DNA of 64,000 bases from contig CAJJDN010000049.1 in assembly GCA_905182985.1 (NCBI GenBank), positions 520,290-584,289 of the forward strand, in the 5' to 3' direction. This DNA is from Paramecium sonneborni (Eukaryota; Ciliophora; Oligohymenophorea; Peniculida; Parameciidae). Of the stretch, positions 36,404 through 49,343 are shown piece after piece; positions within the stretch are counted from its first letter, which is position 1, and every line of letters starts with the position of its first letter. The notes under the pieces are model-generated. The model was not told where the DNA came from. It saw nothing but the letters and a program-made list of their open reading frames with translations, and made no database searches. Both the position numbers and the translations under genes were made by a program.

Positions 36404-38222
36404 TCAATCCGAAACAATATATTTTTTATATTCTTCTAATAAACCATGAATATAGTGAAGTTCAGGAACTTTCTCTAAAAGTGATTTAAAGCTTTATTAG
36501 AAATCAAAATATTAACTTTCACTGATTCTGAATCTCCTATGTATTACTTCTAAATCAGTTCTCTTAAAGAACTTAATAGTATAAACTAACAAATTCAACT
36601 TGCTTTTGATATTTCTCATCATATTTATTTCTTCTGTCTAAATATTATTATAAATCAAAATACTTCATAAATAACGTTTAATTATCGTGAATACAACTCA
36701 TTTTCTAAATTATATGCTAATTCATTTATTAAAACATCTCTATCTTTTGTTTTTAGATAAGACATTCTAGGATCACTTAAAATCAATGGTTTTATTTCAT
36801 CCCAATCTTCATCAAAATCTTCTAAAACAATACGATCATCTGTAAGTTTAGCTACTTCAGCCATAGCTTTTTCTTTTAACTTCATAAAAATCTTATCAGT
36901 AATTATTGTTTTATGATAATGAATTTCTTCTAAATCATCTAAAGTAATTGCTTTAACATTATATCGAAAAAAGTAATGAAATATATTTTCACAATGACCT
37001 GTAAATTTAGCCTTTCCTCTTCTTTAAATTAAATCATACAAAACTGGCTCTTCTAAACAACTTTTAACAAATTATTCAATAAATTAATTATAACCATAAT
37101 TACATATATAATCTTATAAACTATTTTTATTAATTATAGCATATTTATAAATATCCATTCTTCTAAGTAATGCACTCGCATATTTAAAAGGAACTTATAA
37201 CTCTTATAAAGTTAAAGCAAGATAAAATTTAAAATTTGTAAGTTATACATTAGTTAATTCGTATTTAACATGTCTCTCTCTTAAAACTTCATTTGTATAA
37301 TTTGGAGAATCCATATGATAAATTAATTAAAAGAAAAGTTTAGCAAATTTTGATGCCTAAGTTGCTCTATCAATTCCCACAAAATAATATTCCAATGTTA
37401 TATCTGCAAATATTTTAGCATACATTTAATTTGCACACAATTCAATACCATCTTAACCACCATATACATCATATTCCATTTTTTCATTTAAAATATAAGG
37501 TCTCACATTTTCTATTCTCTCACAACATTTAAATAATTATTCTACAGGTATACCCATCTACATAAATCTATTCATAAAATGATATTTAAATCTGAAGAAA
37601 TGGAAACTTTTTAAATTCAAACCTAAATGAATACTTCGAATCCTATTTAAATCTAAATAGATCTATTAATCATATCCTGTAGCTAATATATTTCTGAATA
37701 TTTATTTAACATGAGATCCTGTTTTATTATAAAATTTCTTAGCTAAATCACCATCCTATGTTAAAGCAGAATAAATTAATTCTGTCTCAAAATCCAATCT
37801 TGCATCTATTCCTTATGGTTTTTATACGACTCTTCTTTTTCTTTATTAATTAATTAGTAAATTTACATTGCTAAATCTTTCAAATATCCTGAAATTATCT
37901 ACTATTGCGACTTCTAAAGTTGAGGACTATGAGGACAACCTATATCATTTTTTATTCTCTCAGACCCTTTAACTACATCAACAAACAACTGATGATTTCT
38001 TATAATACTTATTTTTTTCTATTATGGACTTGATCTTTAAGATGTTATCCGAAAATGTTAACTAAAACTACTTTTTTCATATGAAACTAAATGATTCGAG
38101 CTCTTATATGAAGGACTATCTATTATTTACTTGAATCTCATATTATTATTATTATTTATTTCTGAGTCTTATTGTTAAGTTTATATAGCTATCATGCCTT
38201 AACTACGACAAGCTTATGGCAT
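36404..38222 (-). CDS. Tandem truncated-haemoglobin-like repeat protein, copy 1
   Basis: 588 residues; introns of 26 and 26 nt. After about 120 low-complexity residues, four repeats of 105-120 residues follow (about 130-235, 240-350, 350-465, 470-588). Each has helices matching the truncated-globin pattern and a motif H-x(3)-[LFIT]-x-[IVLT]-x(4,5)-F where globins of this class carry the proximal His: RSIHLGLNLKSFHFFRFKY, RERHVKYELTNVQLTNFKF, EEIHYHKTIITDKIFMKLK, EVIHRRFRISESQYFDFQQ. Repeat 2 is clearest, with MYAKIFADITLEYYFVGID matching the B/C-helix wording F-Y-x-R-V-x2-D-x2-L-x2-F-F. I know no named family with four such domains. Haem binding is inferred. Paralogous to the next gene along its whole length after the N-terminus. 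An in-frame Met 27 bp upstream of the chosen start is possible. Confidence 0.7.
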
Positions 38223-38508
38223 ATTCAATAATATTATTATTTTATACATGTCGTATATTTTAAGCTAATTGGATATCTTTTAGTTATGCACTATCGTTAT
38301 GATGATGTATAATGCTTCCAAGAGTCTACTGTGATTTTCGTTTATTTAATATTGGTAGCGTTTACTTTCTATCAGTTGATAAAAGTTCTATGAATTCCTT
38401 AAATGAACAAGTCTTAACTGACTTTGAGTGTTCTGATGCAGAAAACATTATTATATTTATTAAAAATACCCATTATAATCAAAAATAAAATATGCATTAA
38501 AGTTATCA

Positions 38509-40606
38509 TCAATCAGAAACAATATGTTTTTTATAATCTTCCAAAATTTTATTTAACCATTACAATTTAGGAAAATTTTCAAGAATGTGTTTAGTGGCCT
38601 TATTAATTTAATAATTTTTACTTATTAAAATTCAAAATAAACTTATTCTGATATTTTTAATCTTTTATGAAGAACCTCTAATTCTGTTTTTTTATAGAAA
38701 TGAATTCCATAAAGCATTAAATTTAATTTACATCTTAGATTCTATACAATACAAGTATCATTATCCTATTATAATTATATTAATTAATCTGTACCTCAAA
38801 AACTTTGTTTAATTATGGTCTTTATTACATTTCAAAGGCTAAAGTAGAGGCAAGATTACTAATGAAAGTTTAGCCTCCCATTTATTTAACAATTTGTTTT
38901 TTTGATCGGTTTAGTATAAAAGGTGTTATTTCTTCCCAATCTTCTTCAAAATCAGAAATTATAAGAGCATCTTTTGTTATTTTTTTTAGGGATTAAAATG
39001 TATGTTCCTTCATTTTTAAAAAGACCTTTTCTGTAATTATGGCATTACATTTATGTATTTATTCTATATCTTAATCTGTTATTGATTTTACATTATCTCG
39101 AAAAAAAAAATGAATCATATTTTCACAATGAGCTGTAAATCTGTGCTTACCTCTTTTATTAAATAATTCAAATAAAATTGGCTCAGTTTAACATTACTTA
39201 ACCAATCCATCTATAAACTCTTTATATCCAAAAGCATTTAATGTTTCTTATAAACTTTCTTTGTTTAAAATAGCATATTTATAAGTATCCATTTTTCTCA
39301 ATAAAGATCTAATGTGTTTGAATCCTATTTATTATTATTACAAAGTCATTGAAAGATAAAATTTAAAATTTGCAAATTAAACTAAAGTTAAATTATATTA
39401 AATATGTCTTTCTCTTAATATTTCTAAAGTATAATTTGGAGAATCAGTATGATCAATTAACTATGCAAATAAACGAGAAAATTTCTTTGCTTGAGTTTCT
39501 TTATCAATCAATATAAAATATGGAGAAAGTGTATAATCTTTAAATATTTTATCATACATAGATTCTGTAATTTTCTTAATTCCTACATCTTAACCATAGA
39601 TTTCGAAATCTAAAGGCTATTTATAAATTTTAATGTGTATTTACTTTATTTAAAACTAATGGTTTAAAACTTTCTATTTTGTGACAACCTTTAAAAAATA
39701 AATCCAAAGGAGTTTCCATTTCGAGAAACTAATTAATGAATAAGTATTTAAATCTTAAAAACTAATCATTTTTTATATTTAATTAAGAATGGATACTTTT
39801 AAGTCTTCCAGGATCCATTATAATTTCTTTATCATATCCAACACCTAATAAACTACGATAAACTTCTTTCAAATGTCTAATATGTCTTCCTTTGTATTTT
39901 TAATATAAAGTATAATCAGAAGTAATCTTTGTAAACAGAATATTAGCTTCATAATCTAATCTTGCACTGGATCCGATTGGTTTATGTAATAATTCCTTAA
40001 TTGTAAATGAATCATAAATTACATCATTTTCATTTGATTTTTAAAATTTGGTTTGAAAAAATTATGTAATAATCTCCTCTTAAGTGAGTTAAGGTAGAGA
40101 AAAATTGTTAACATTAGACTTTTATTTTCTATTAATTTATTCTAATTGTTCATTACAATTTCTAAGACTATACATTCCAGTTTTTCTCATACGATGCTAT
40201 GGTTAAAATTTAAAAAAGCCATTTGTAGGTGTAATTGGTATATTAAGCAACGGTATTGATATAGATTCTGATTTAATTTTCTTGTATTCTTTTTCTTTGC
40301 TACAATAAAATTAAAATTGTACTCATTGTTTGTTTTTGTATGAGTGATTCTAGCAACTTTAACTATTTCACTCAATGGTATTTGTTGATTTGATTATGCT
40401 TATCTAAAAGCGAATAATTCAGGTGATAATAAAGAACTTAATTGTTTTCCCCATCTTCTAGTCTTAGATTAGACAACAGTAGGTAATGATGATTTATAAT
40501 CACTTTATCTCTGAATAAGAAATTCCTTAAAGCTCACTTTCTTCACAGGAGAATCTTTACTTGGTTCTGTCTAAAATCCAAAAGGACATTTAGGACTACT
40601 ATCCAT
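38509..40606 (-). CDS. Tandem truncated-haemoglobin-like repeat protein, copy 2
   Basis: 664 residues; introns of 23, 28, 29 and 23 nt, with exact codon count. The first 220 residues (MDSSPKCPFGFQTEP...) are unrelated low-complexity sequence; from KPIGSSARLDYEANILF on it aligns with copy 1. The four His motifs are kept: KSIHSQLNIKNDQFLRFKY, RERHIQYNLTLVQFANFKF, EQIHKCNAIITEKVFLKMK, EVLHKRLKISEQVYFEFQQ. Repeat 2 has MYDKIFKDYTLSPYFILID, again like the globin B to E helices, and the C-terminus ends HIVSD as copy 1 ends YIVSD. Intron 28 nt after PLVLNK lies at the repeat 1/2 border; the two paralogues share few intron positions. Tandem, same strand, 286 bp apart. Conservation of the His in all eight repeats argues for a kept ligand function. 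Confidence 0.7.
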
Positions 40607-41419
40607 TCTTATTTATGTTAATAATAAAATTATAAACTTTTTTATTCTTACTAGAATTACTGTAGTTTGTATTTTCAATTACCCAATACAATATTTTCAA
40701 TTATTTCTGTTCATTAATTATTAATAATAGTTCCACTCTCAGTTATTTTAAATTTTGAGAAAATAATTCGAAAATTTATATTTGTAGTTTATTTTTGTCC
40801 TTTAAAGGAGTGTTAATAAAATATTTATTTAAATAAAAAAACATAATGAACATATTTTTAATTGGATAAATATTGTTGATGATAAAAAATTTAGTAACTA
40901 AATTGAATTTCTCTTAAGTTTATTGATATTGTAATTATTGTTCTTGAAATTAAGTTCATTAACTTTTTCAAACAAATCTTGATAGAATTCACTAAAGAGG
41001 ATTATTTTTAATTTTTAGATCCATATACAATTGTGTTTATAATTATAAATTTATATAACTTTGAATCCTATTCTGAATTTTCAGATTAGACCTTCACAAT
41101 AATAGATTGTGATATATAAGTTAAATTGAGTAAGTTGTTAATAAAATAGAAAATAAATCTATAACATCTAAAAGTATTATAGCATTAACTTGAGAAAAAA
41201 ACAAAATTATTAAATAACCTTATAACAAAACTATAGATATCTACTGTTAGTACGCTAAGTATAAATTATTAATTTATTTGAAGAGTCTTGTTTATTATAC
41301 TTTATCATTTCATTCAAAATAAGCTAAATTTTATATTTGGAATGAAAATAATTATTAAGATTTAGATATAACAAAAAGAACTTTTTAATATAATATTTAA
41401 TTTGTAATTTTAATGGTGA
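40607..41419. other. Gene-free 813 bp
   Basis: AT-rich, dense TGA in all frames, no coding or RNA signal recognised. It separates two minus-strand genes. Confidence 0.6.
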
Positions 41420-42462
41420 TCATCTTAATTTTTTTTCTAACAATTCAAAAGCACTCTTTAAAGTTTCAACTTCTTGAGTTCTATAAAATTATAAGATAAT
41501 TATACCTCTTTTATTTTCTAGCTGAATATGCTAAATTATAAGATTCTTATTATTATTTTAGATTTGTTAATACTTATTCAGTTTAAGGAATGGTTGTTTC
41601 AAGTTATGCTTTTCTTTTATCTGCAGTTACTTTTTCATTTTATTTTTTAGCAATTGAAGTTTTAGCAGTGGAAGCATCAAAACTCAATTTTTTAGAAACT
41701 TCAGAAATTTCATTAAGTAAAGTTTAATATGTTTATTATTAGACAGTCCAATTTTATTCTGATTAAATTAATTGTTATTCTTATTATGATTAGATATGTT
41801 CTAATTTTAAGATAATATTTTAAACAGTTGCTCTATCAAATTTTGAAGTTACTTCAACTAATAATGCAACAGGATGTTTTTATCCTAATTCTTATTTCAT
41901 TGTATTCACAATTTCTTATTTTTCAATTAATGATTATTGAGATAATACAGCATCTGTTAATTTTTATATAATTTATGTTAGACCATTAATTGATCTTCTA
42001 GCTTATGATGATTCACTCTAAAAATAATTATTAATTGATTTACATCAAAAGCTGCTCCTTCATTTGCTAATGAATCTCTTAATTAAATATCTCTAGCTCC
42101 TAAATCTGTTAATTGTTAATTTAAATTAGCCCATGTTTTAGAAATTGTGTAGATTTCTTCACTCAAATCACCTATTAATGTATTTGTTGCTTTTAATTAG
42201 TTCACTTAAGCTTCTAGTTATGATTATGATATTAAAATATCAGCTTCTAATTTTGCATTTGTCTGATACAATATTTATATAATTTTACTTAGGCAAGTTA
42301 AGTATCATCCATCATTTATTCTTTTCTTAATTCACTTAATAAATCACCTAATTGTTCTAATACCTCTTCTTTTGGTGTTTATATAAGTGACAATTAAGCC
42401 AAATCTTCTGAAAGGGGACCTGCTAAAGCTAGACCAACTATGACAAATATAACAAACTTCAT
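41420..42462 (-). CDS. Trichocyst matrix protein (TMP family)
   Basis: Secretory cargo that builds the crystalline, calcium-triggered contents of trichocysts, the defensive exocytic organelles of Paramecium. About 340 residues with several short introns (one of 25 nt just before the last exon). Signal peptide MKFVIFVIVGLALAGPLSED, then long heptad-rich coiled coils: LEQLGDLLSELRKEQMMDD, LEADILISQSQLEAQVNQLK, NEISEVSKKLSFDAS. The C-terminus RTQEVETLKSAFELLEKKLR is the typical TMP ending. The family proteins are proteolytically processed into small acidic polypeptides that expand on Ca2+ entry. Paramecium has dozens of such genes co-regulated after discharge; I cannot say which subfamily this is. 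This gene is one of the best clues to the organism. Confidence 0.88.
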
Positions 42463-42581
42463 TAAAACGGGTAATATTAATAATAATATAATAAATGATC
42501 TCAAAAAAATTATTGTATTAAGAAATAGATGTAAACATATACCTTATAATATAGTATACAAAAGAACAAATTAATTTACAG

Positions 42582-45500
42582 ATGTCTCATTAAAAGAAAA
42601 CTTTAAAGGAATTTAGTTCATATCTAAAAGATTATTCAGCCCTTCTTAAATTAATCTCTGAATAATTAATTAAATTGACCAGAAAAGAATGTATATTTTA
42701 CACATAATACTAGTTACTTGTAGAGAATATGAAAATAAAACTATTAAAGAATTTATAGATAAAAATATTATCTCAACATCTTAGATTAGTGATATTCTTG
42801 GACTTTTATAAGAAAATATTAATCAATTAGAATAAGATATTTTTTAAACTTATCTTGAAATAAAATAAAATAAAGATTTAGTTATGTAAAAAGTAGATTT
42901 AAGATATATTTTAGTGTGATTAATAAAGAAAGGAAAGAGATTAATTAGTGAGTATAAAAAATGTTGAAAAATAGATTATTGATCAATTCTCATAAGTTAC
43001 TAAAATCACCATGTAAAGCAATATTGAAACAGCTATTAACACAGAAAAGAAAAAAAATACTAAAATTATAGATTCCTTCAAAAAGTTTTACATTCATTAA
43101 AAAGAGTATTAAATATCAAAATAAATAAGGTATACAGATATTATTGGAAAACAATTCCTTTTATCAATCTAATTTTTAGATATTGTCTAACCACAATAAT
43201 TTACTCAAGAAATGATGAAAAGTTTTTAAAAAGTTTAATCTATTAATCAAAATGGAAATAAAGAACCCGCAAAATAAAATGAGTTACTTAATGAGACTAA
43301 TTTAGTATAATCCCATAAAGATAAACTTATTGAAATTAGAAAATAATATTATTTTTATATTCATACTCAGCCATTACCAATGATTATAAAAGATTAGCTT
43401 GGAATATTTAATAATTAAATACCATATAATATGTAATTTAACAAATATATTAATAAGGGATTTAGCCAAGGAATTCCAACAGTAAGATTTCTAATAATTT
43501 ATTTTATTAATGATGTTGAGATATAAATGTGTAAATTAAGATTGGCCACTTTTAATAACACATATAAAAAATCAATTTGAAATCAATCTAGATGTTATGA
43601 ATATGTTGGAATCATTTTCAAATGCCATTTATTCAAATATGGAATCAAGTATTACAAGTTCTATTTATATTACTTTAATCTAAGATTCTTAAACCATCAT
43701 AAAAAAATCGTAATTTTATGTTGAAATTTAGAATAATTAAAAATTCTTTACCATTTTAAAAAAGTTATTATTATTTTCAACAATAAATAATTATTGGGTT
43801 TAATGTTTGTTATTATAAGCATTTCAGGTATAAAATTTTTAATTTGAATAATAAAAAAAATATTTTACTAATCTACTAAAATAGATGATAATTGATGAGA
43901 ATGATTTAATTTAAATAAATTTTGATTCTCAAATAGAAGAAATCTCTTATCCATTAAATTAATGCTTATTAGAGCTTATACTATCATCAATCATTAAACC
44001 TTCTTAAATAGATATAAAATTTATACCTTTAATAAATTAATTTGTATAAGATGTACTAAGACTTTCACCAGCTCATGTCAGTATAACCTTACTTTCATTA
44101 GTTTATTAAAAAATACTTTAACCTGAATTGAGAATAAAAAACTTTAAAATCAAAGATGAAGTAATTATATGACAATAGTTAACTCTGTAATTATGTGATA
44201 TTATTAGCAAGGAAAAGAGTATTAACAAAACATTATTAGAATAGAAATTAAAATAAAAGAATTTAGATAGATTATATAAAGATCTACTAGGACTTATAAC
44301 TAATTTTTGGTCTTAATTACCTAGTGATTAATTTTTTCTTTCAGCATTTATGAATTTATTTTATATTACTGCGAATATTTCACTTTAGTTTACAAATAGC
44401 TAAAATATAAATTAATTAATTCAATACATTATGGAGCAAACAGGTCACAATTATTATAGTATGGTGATTAAAAGAGAATAATTTCAACAAAATCAAATAT
44501 CAGATAACACTTTTAATTCAGTATCTAATTTAATAACTATTATTTGTAAAGAATGTCTTGAATTAAAAGAGCCATATATAGATTATTTTTAAAAAGGGAT
44601 ATAATAGCATTTACCTGATAAAGAAATTAAATAGAGTTTATTTTTCTTCTATTTTATGAATGGAGCATTTACTGAGATATTTTTAATACTTGAACAAGTT
44701 GAACTCTGCATTCAAAATGAATTGATTTCAGAAGATAAGAATGGAAGGTATTATAATAATATCATAAAGTGCTTTTAATATATGTTTGACTTTAGCTTTA
44801 ATTGATGATTAAATTTTACCATATAATTTAATCACAAAAACACTCTAAATTATAGGAAGATCTTTAGAAATATGGTTTTAATAATCTCAATAAAATAAAT
44901 TTAAAATATTATAATCTATACTTTCTAAAGAAAAGTTTATTGATGATACTTTATCTCAAAATTAATTAATTCAATCAAAACAAACCAAATGTATTGAAGA
45001 GTTTTGTTCTATTTTATGTAAGTCAATAGATGTTTTACAGTAAGTTTCTAATTTAAAAAAAGACAATATATTCAAAAAAACTATCAATAACAAAATTGAA
45101 CATTTTTTTTATAATGCAATCTTAATGTATTTAGAATAAATGTAATAAGATCTTCAAGGAAAATCAAATCAATATTTTTTATGGTTTTCTATTGATTCTA
45201 AGAATCAATAAAACATACCTGTTGACTAAATATAATTAGCTAAAAAATAAATTCATCTTGTTATTGAAATGATGATGAGAATTTGTAATCTTAATTATCT
45301 TTAATAATAATATTAGTATCTAAAGGATTAATTAAAACTAGATCTTTTAGAATATTTGAATAGTGATTTTAATACTTATGGAAAAACGATTTGCAAAAAT
45401 ATTTCCAAAATTTTGATATACGAAATTATTTATCCAAATTTATTTACTCCTATTCATCAAGATTTAAAATCTATGACTGATCCCAAAAGTTATCAATAAA

Positions 45501-45996
45501 AATCAGAATGGTCTTTGCTTCATAAAATAGATGAAATAAAAAATTATTTTGTGATTTTTAATTAGAAATTGCCATAAAATTATATCTCTGTATTTTATGA
45601 TTAATTCATCTCTTTATTTTTTGAAGGTATTTATAATTAATAAATTTAATAGGATTATTTTATTGTATATTTGATATTAACAAATTATAAAATATTCCTT
45701 AAGAAATGTATTTTGAATTGCTTACATTAGAATTATAAATTTTATCTAATTTTTTAGAAAAATAAATAGGTATAAATGGGTATGAAATGATAATTAAATA
45801 ATAAATGGCTGAAATTAAAGATTTATCTATTTGTTTTACTATGTAAAATAAAGATTTAATATCCTTGTTTGAGTAATATCATTTGAGATAAGAAAATAAA
45901 AAAATTAGTTCTGCACTTTATAGAATAATATTACTTCGTAAAAAGGATTCCAAAATGAAAGATTTTGCAAAAAAATATTAAAAAACATATGAATGA
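42582..45996 (+). CDS. Large helical protein, not identified
   Basis: About 1080 residues in several exons; introns recognised include 23 nt at the start (before FTCREYENK), 22 nt before CDQQRKERDQ, and 22 nt before SAFNICLTLALIDDQILPYN. Starts MSHQKKTLKEFSSYLKDYS. The first third has coiled-coil character; the rest is a long series of hydrophobic helices (QCLLELILSSIIKPSQID, MNGAFTEIFLILEQVELCIQ, LLLFSTINNYWVQCLLLQAF) typical of helical-repeat or tethering-complex subunits such as exocyst, GARP/COG or importin-type proteins. I found no diagnostic motif and do not assign a function. One splice junction around 43480-43540 is unresolved. No membrane anchor or signal peptide. Convergent with the DNAAF1 gene, 28 bp between stops. 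Confidence 0.65.
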
Positions 45997-46024
45997 ATGT
46001 TTAAATTTTATGATATTTGATATT

Positions 46025-47188
46025 TCAATCTAATTCATCAAGTTAAATTTGTATTTTCTCTTATTGATCTATTTACTATCCAATTAATTGAGATTCAGTG
46101 AGTGAATTTTATCTTATTTGTCTTACTCTCATATTATTTAATAATTCATTCATTTCATTAAGTTAAGATTATTTTTAATTTATAGAAGCTTCTAAAAATG
46201 TAATTTCAATTTCTTAGCTATTTTAAACTAAATGATTTTATTTTCTAAGTTCCATTTCTTAAATCTCATTTTCAATAGTGATTATATTTTTTTAAAAGAA
46301 ATTAATTTTGCTTTACAAATGAATAGGCAATTATTTTCTTATTTCTTCTCTATATTCTTTTTTCTTTGCATCTTCTTCTTCTTTTATTTCTAATAAATAA
46401 ATTATTTAAATACTTTATCTTTCATTTAATTCTCCTTCTTTTCCAAATTTACCCCATGCATCTACTATTCTTCTTTCTTAAGGAAATACTGGTTATGTAT
46501 CTAAATAAGTTAATTCTGGTAAATTTGCTAGATAATACTAAAATTAATTAGATTTTATTACTTTTCTATAATTTTAAATATGTCTTATATAATTATTTTG
46601 TTATAAGTAAAGACATTTTAATTTTTTCATTTTTTTAAAAACTAATAATAATGGATCATCATCATGTTCACCTTCAAATTCAAGCATATTATTTGATAAA
46701 TCTAAATTAGATATTTAAGAATTTAATTCTAATTCCCAAATATCAGAAACTGATTTAAATTTATTAGTTGATAAATCCAAACTAGAAAGTTTTTAGAGTT
46801 TTTATAAGTTTTCAACTACTTTAATACAGTTATGAGATAGATTTAATGTAAGTAATTCTACATTTTCTCTCAAACCTTCAATCTTAGTAATAAGATTATT
46901 TTATAGAAATAGATGTGTTAATTACTAAAGATTATCTAATCCTTCTATTTTTGTAATGAAGTTATTTTCTAACCAAAGAGTCTTAACATTTAAGAAATTG
47001 TCTAATCCTCCAATTTTTCTAAAAGCTTTTAAATTTCAAAATATCAAATTACCTTTAAAATGTAAGTATAATTTTGTATTAAGTTCTGGATACTCATATA
47101 AACCTTCTTTTTCACAAATATCAATTATATTTTATTCATTCATGATTAAATTTCCCTCATCATCTCTTTCAAGTTACTTTTTTCTCAT
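46025..47188 (-). CDS. DNAAF1: Dynein axonemal assembly factor 1 (LRRC50/ODA7)
   Basis: Cytoplasmic leucine-rich-repeat factor needed to preassemble outer and inner dynein arms for cilia. 378 residues, one 27-nt intron. N-terminal IIDICEKEGLYEYPELNTKLYLH, then HFKAFRKIGGLDNF, matches the LYLHFKGF start of the family. SDS22-type LRRs follow: VKTLWLENNFITKIEGLDN, LTHLFLQNNLITKIEGL, LLTLNLSHNCIKVVENL, LSSLDLSTNKFKSVSDI, ISNLDLSNNML. After them the family cap LPELTYLDTQPVFPQERRIVDAWG, which matches TYLDDRPVFP-x-R in the family. The C-terminus is a Gln/Glu-rich coiled coil. It is shorter than vertebrate DNAAF1 (about 700), which is usual for lower eukaryotes. Convergent with the large unknown gene. 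Confidence 0.92.
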
Positions 47189-47244
47189 TTATTTATTTAA
47201 TTATAAAAATTATTATAACTTTATTTATGAACATATAAAATTAA

Positions 47245-49343
47245 TCACCATAATTCTTTGATAAGAAACTTTAATTTTTCCATATTTTATATTTTATCTT
47301 CAACTTCTTAAGGTGATTAATTGCCATACTCTATTAAAATCTCTTTAATTAAATTTTAAACTGAATTCCCCATGTTAGTGGATCTAAAATAAATTAATAT
47401 ATATATATATACCCACAAATGTATATGACAATACTATCCTCTTTTATTTTATTATATATCCATTAAGAATTTTTGTTTAACAAATCTTAAACATATACTT
47501 TTTTTTCTTAATCTCTTGAAAATGCTGTATAAAATTAATCTATAATATTTGTTCTTTCAAATTCTCTTAATTAATCTTTATAAATAAAATCGCCATTTTC
47601 ATGTTTACATCCAAAATATAATATATATTCATTATGTTTTTAAAGTTAGCTTTATAAAAATATTTATCTTTCTTAAAGAAATCCAATAAATGGAGCTACT
47701 CCAGTTCCTGGTCCTATCATTACAATAGATTTATTTGGATCATCCGGTAATTTGAAACTTGATTCTCTGAAATCAACTCTAACTTTTACACTTTCCTATA
47801 ATATTATTAAATATATTTACTCCTTATTATAATTTTTTTTATATATTCAAAAAATATTATGAACATAAACCTATTTTTTAAGTTCCATCTGGTAAATCAT
47901 CAAATAATAAACTATCAGCTATTTCAACATATTAAGGACTTTTTATATTTGATGATGCTATTGTAAATAATCTTGGACTTATTCTTGGACATAATTCAAT
48001 AAATTATGCTAAATTTAATTGGATATTGTTTTTTTAAATTAATTAAAAGATTGTTATTTTTTATATATCAACTATTTATTAAAATTCTTTTTTTCCTTCT
48101 TCTGTTGTTAAATGTATTAATTAATCTTTTATTTTTTCATCATTAGTTATTTTTGATAATTTTATTATTGTATTTTTCATTAATTAACCATTAAAATCAA
48201 CAAAATACTTCAGTATTTTTCTTACACTTAATGGAGAAGGAAAAGGTAATTTTGCTTTATTATTTTATTATAATAGTTCCAAATTATAAATTGTATCAAG
48301 ATTCTCTTAAAGATAATTTGCAATATCCAAAATTTATTAATCATCATTTTCTGGATAAACCCCTAAATTCATAGCTGTTTTATATTCAATTCCTTCTCTT
48401 CCTGTATCTAAAATTATATGAAGTGTTGAACCATCTTAAACATTTTATCTTAATTAATTAATTGATATAACTTGACAATCTAAATATTATTTAAATAATG
48501 TATACATTTTGCTTTTAAAAACTATTTTGTTTAAAAATCAAATTATCCTTATGCTTAATCAAAATTAATTTCTTAATTATTATCATTAACTACAAGTCTA
48601 AAACTTGAACCAGATATAGAATTAATATTATTTCTTTTTTTATTATCATCATCTTCTGGTTTTTACTTTTCTGTTTCTGATTCTGATTCTGATTCTGAGT
48701 TTTCTTTTGATTCTGGTTTTTACTTTTTAAGATCTTTTAAAGAAATTTTCAATTCATTCCATAAATCTTTTTTCCAATCTATAAAATCATCTTCTAATGT
48801 ACTATTGGCATCTCCTTCACCATATTTATAACATCTAACAGCTTTTTATTTTTCTAATAATTCATTTGTAAGTTTTCCAATTTTATTATAATGTTCATAT
48901 TACCTATTTCCAAGTCCAAAAACTGTAAATTTATATTCAATTAAAGATGATTGAGGTTATTATAACCAATCAATAAATTTTTTTGCATTATCTGTAGGCT
49001 CTCCTTCACCATGAGTTGCCATACAAAATATTCCAACTTTTCCTTATTTCATCTCACTTGTAAATTCAATTTCATTAAGATCTATTTCGGTTGTTATAAA
49101 TCCATATTCTTTTCCTTCTTCAGCTAATTAATTTGCAAATCGAGCTGCTGTACCTTATTATGATCCAAAATATATTGATATTGGAATTAATAGATCTTAA
49201 TTATTTATTTTCTTTTCCTATTTTATATTATTTGTTTATTCTCCTTTATTTTATTGTGATTTCTTAGATTTTTATATTCCTATGTAGATTAGGATACTAA
49301 AAAATATAACCAAACAAGCTATTACAAAGTGTTCTAATTCCAT
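47245..49343 (-). CDS. CPR: NADPH-cytochrome P450 reductase
   Basis: Diflavin enzyme that passes electrons from NADPH via FAD and FMN to microsomal P450s. About 660 residues with several short introns. N-terminal membrane anchor [21 protein letters not shown] domain [38 protein letters not shown]; linker rich in Ser/Glu (SESESESE); NADPH/FAD domain [63 protein letters not shown]. The last exon follows a 27-nt AT-repeat intron and ends FLIKELW, with the terminal Trp typical of the family stacking on the FAD. The FAD-domain middle (48000-48500) shows degenerate wording and some splice sites are unresolved, so I give no exact length. Divergent methionine synthase reductase or NDOR1 is possible, but membrane anchor and C-terminus favour CPR. 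Confidence 0.88.

Noticed and set aside
47245..47374. Small gene starting MGNSVQN with a myristoylation-like N-terminus
   Set aside because: A 27-nt intron joins this piece in frame to the P450 reductase, and it matches the family C-terminus ending in Trp.
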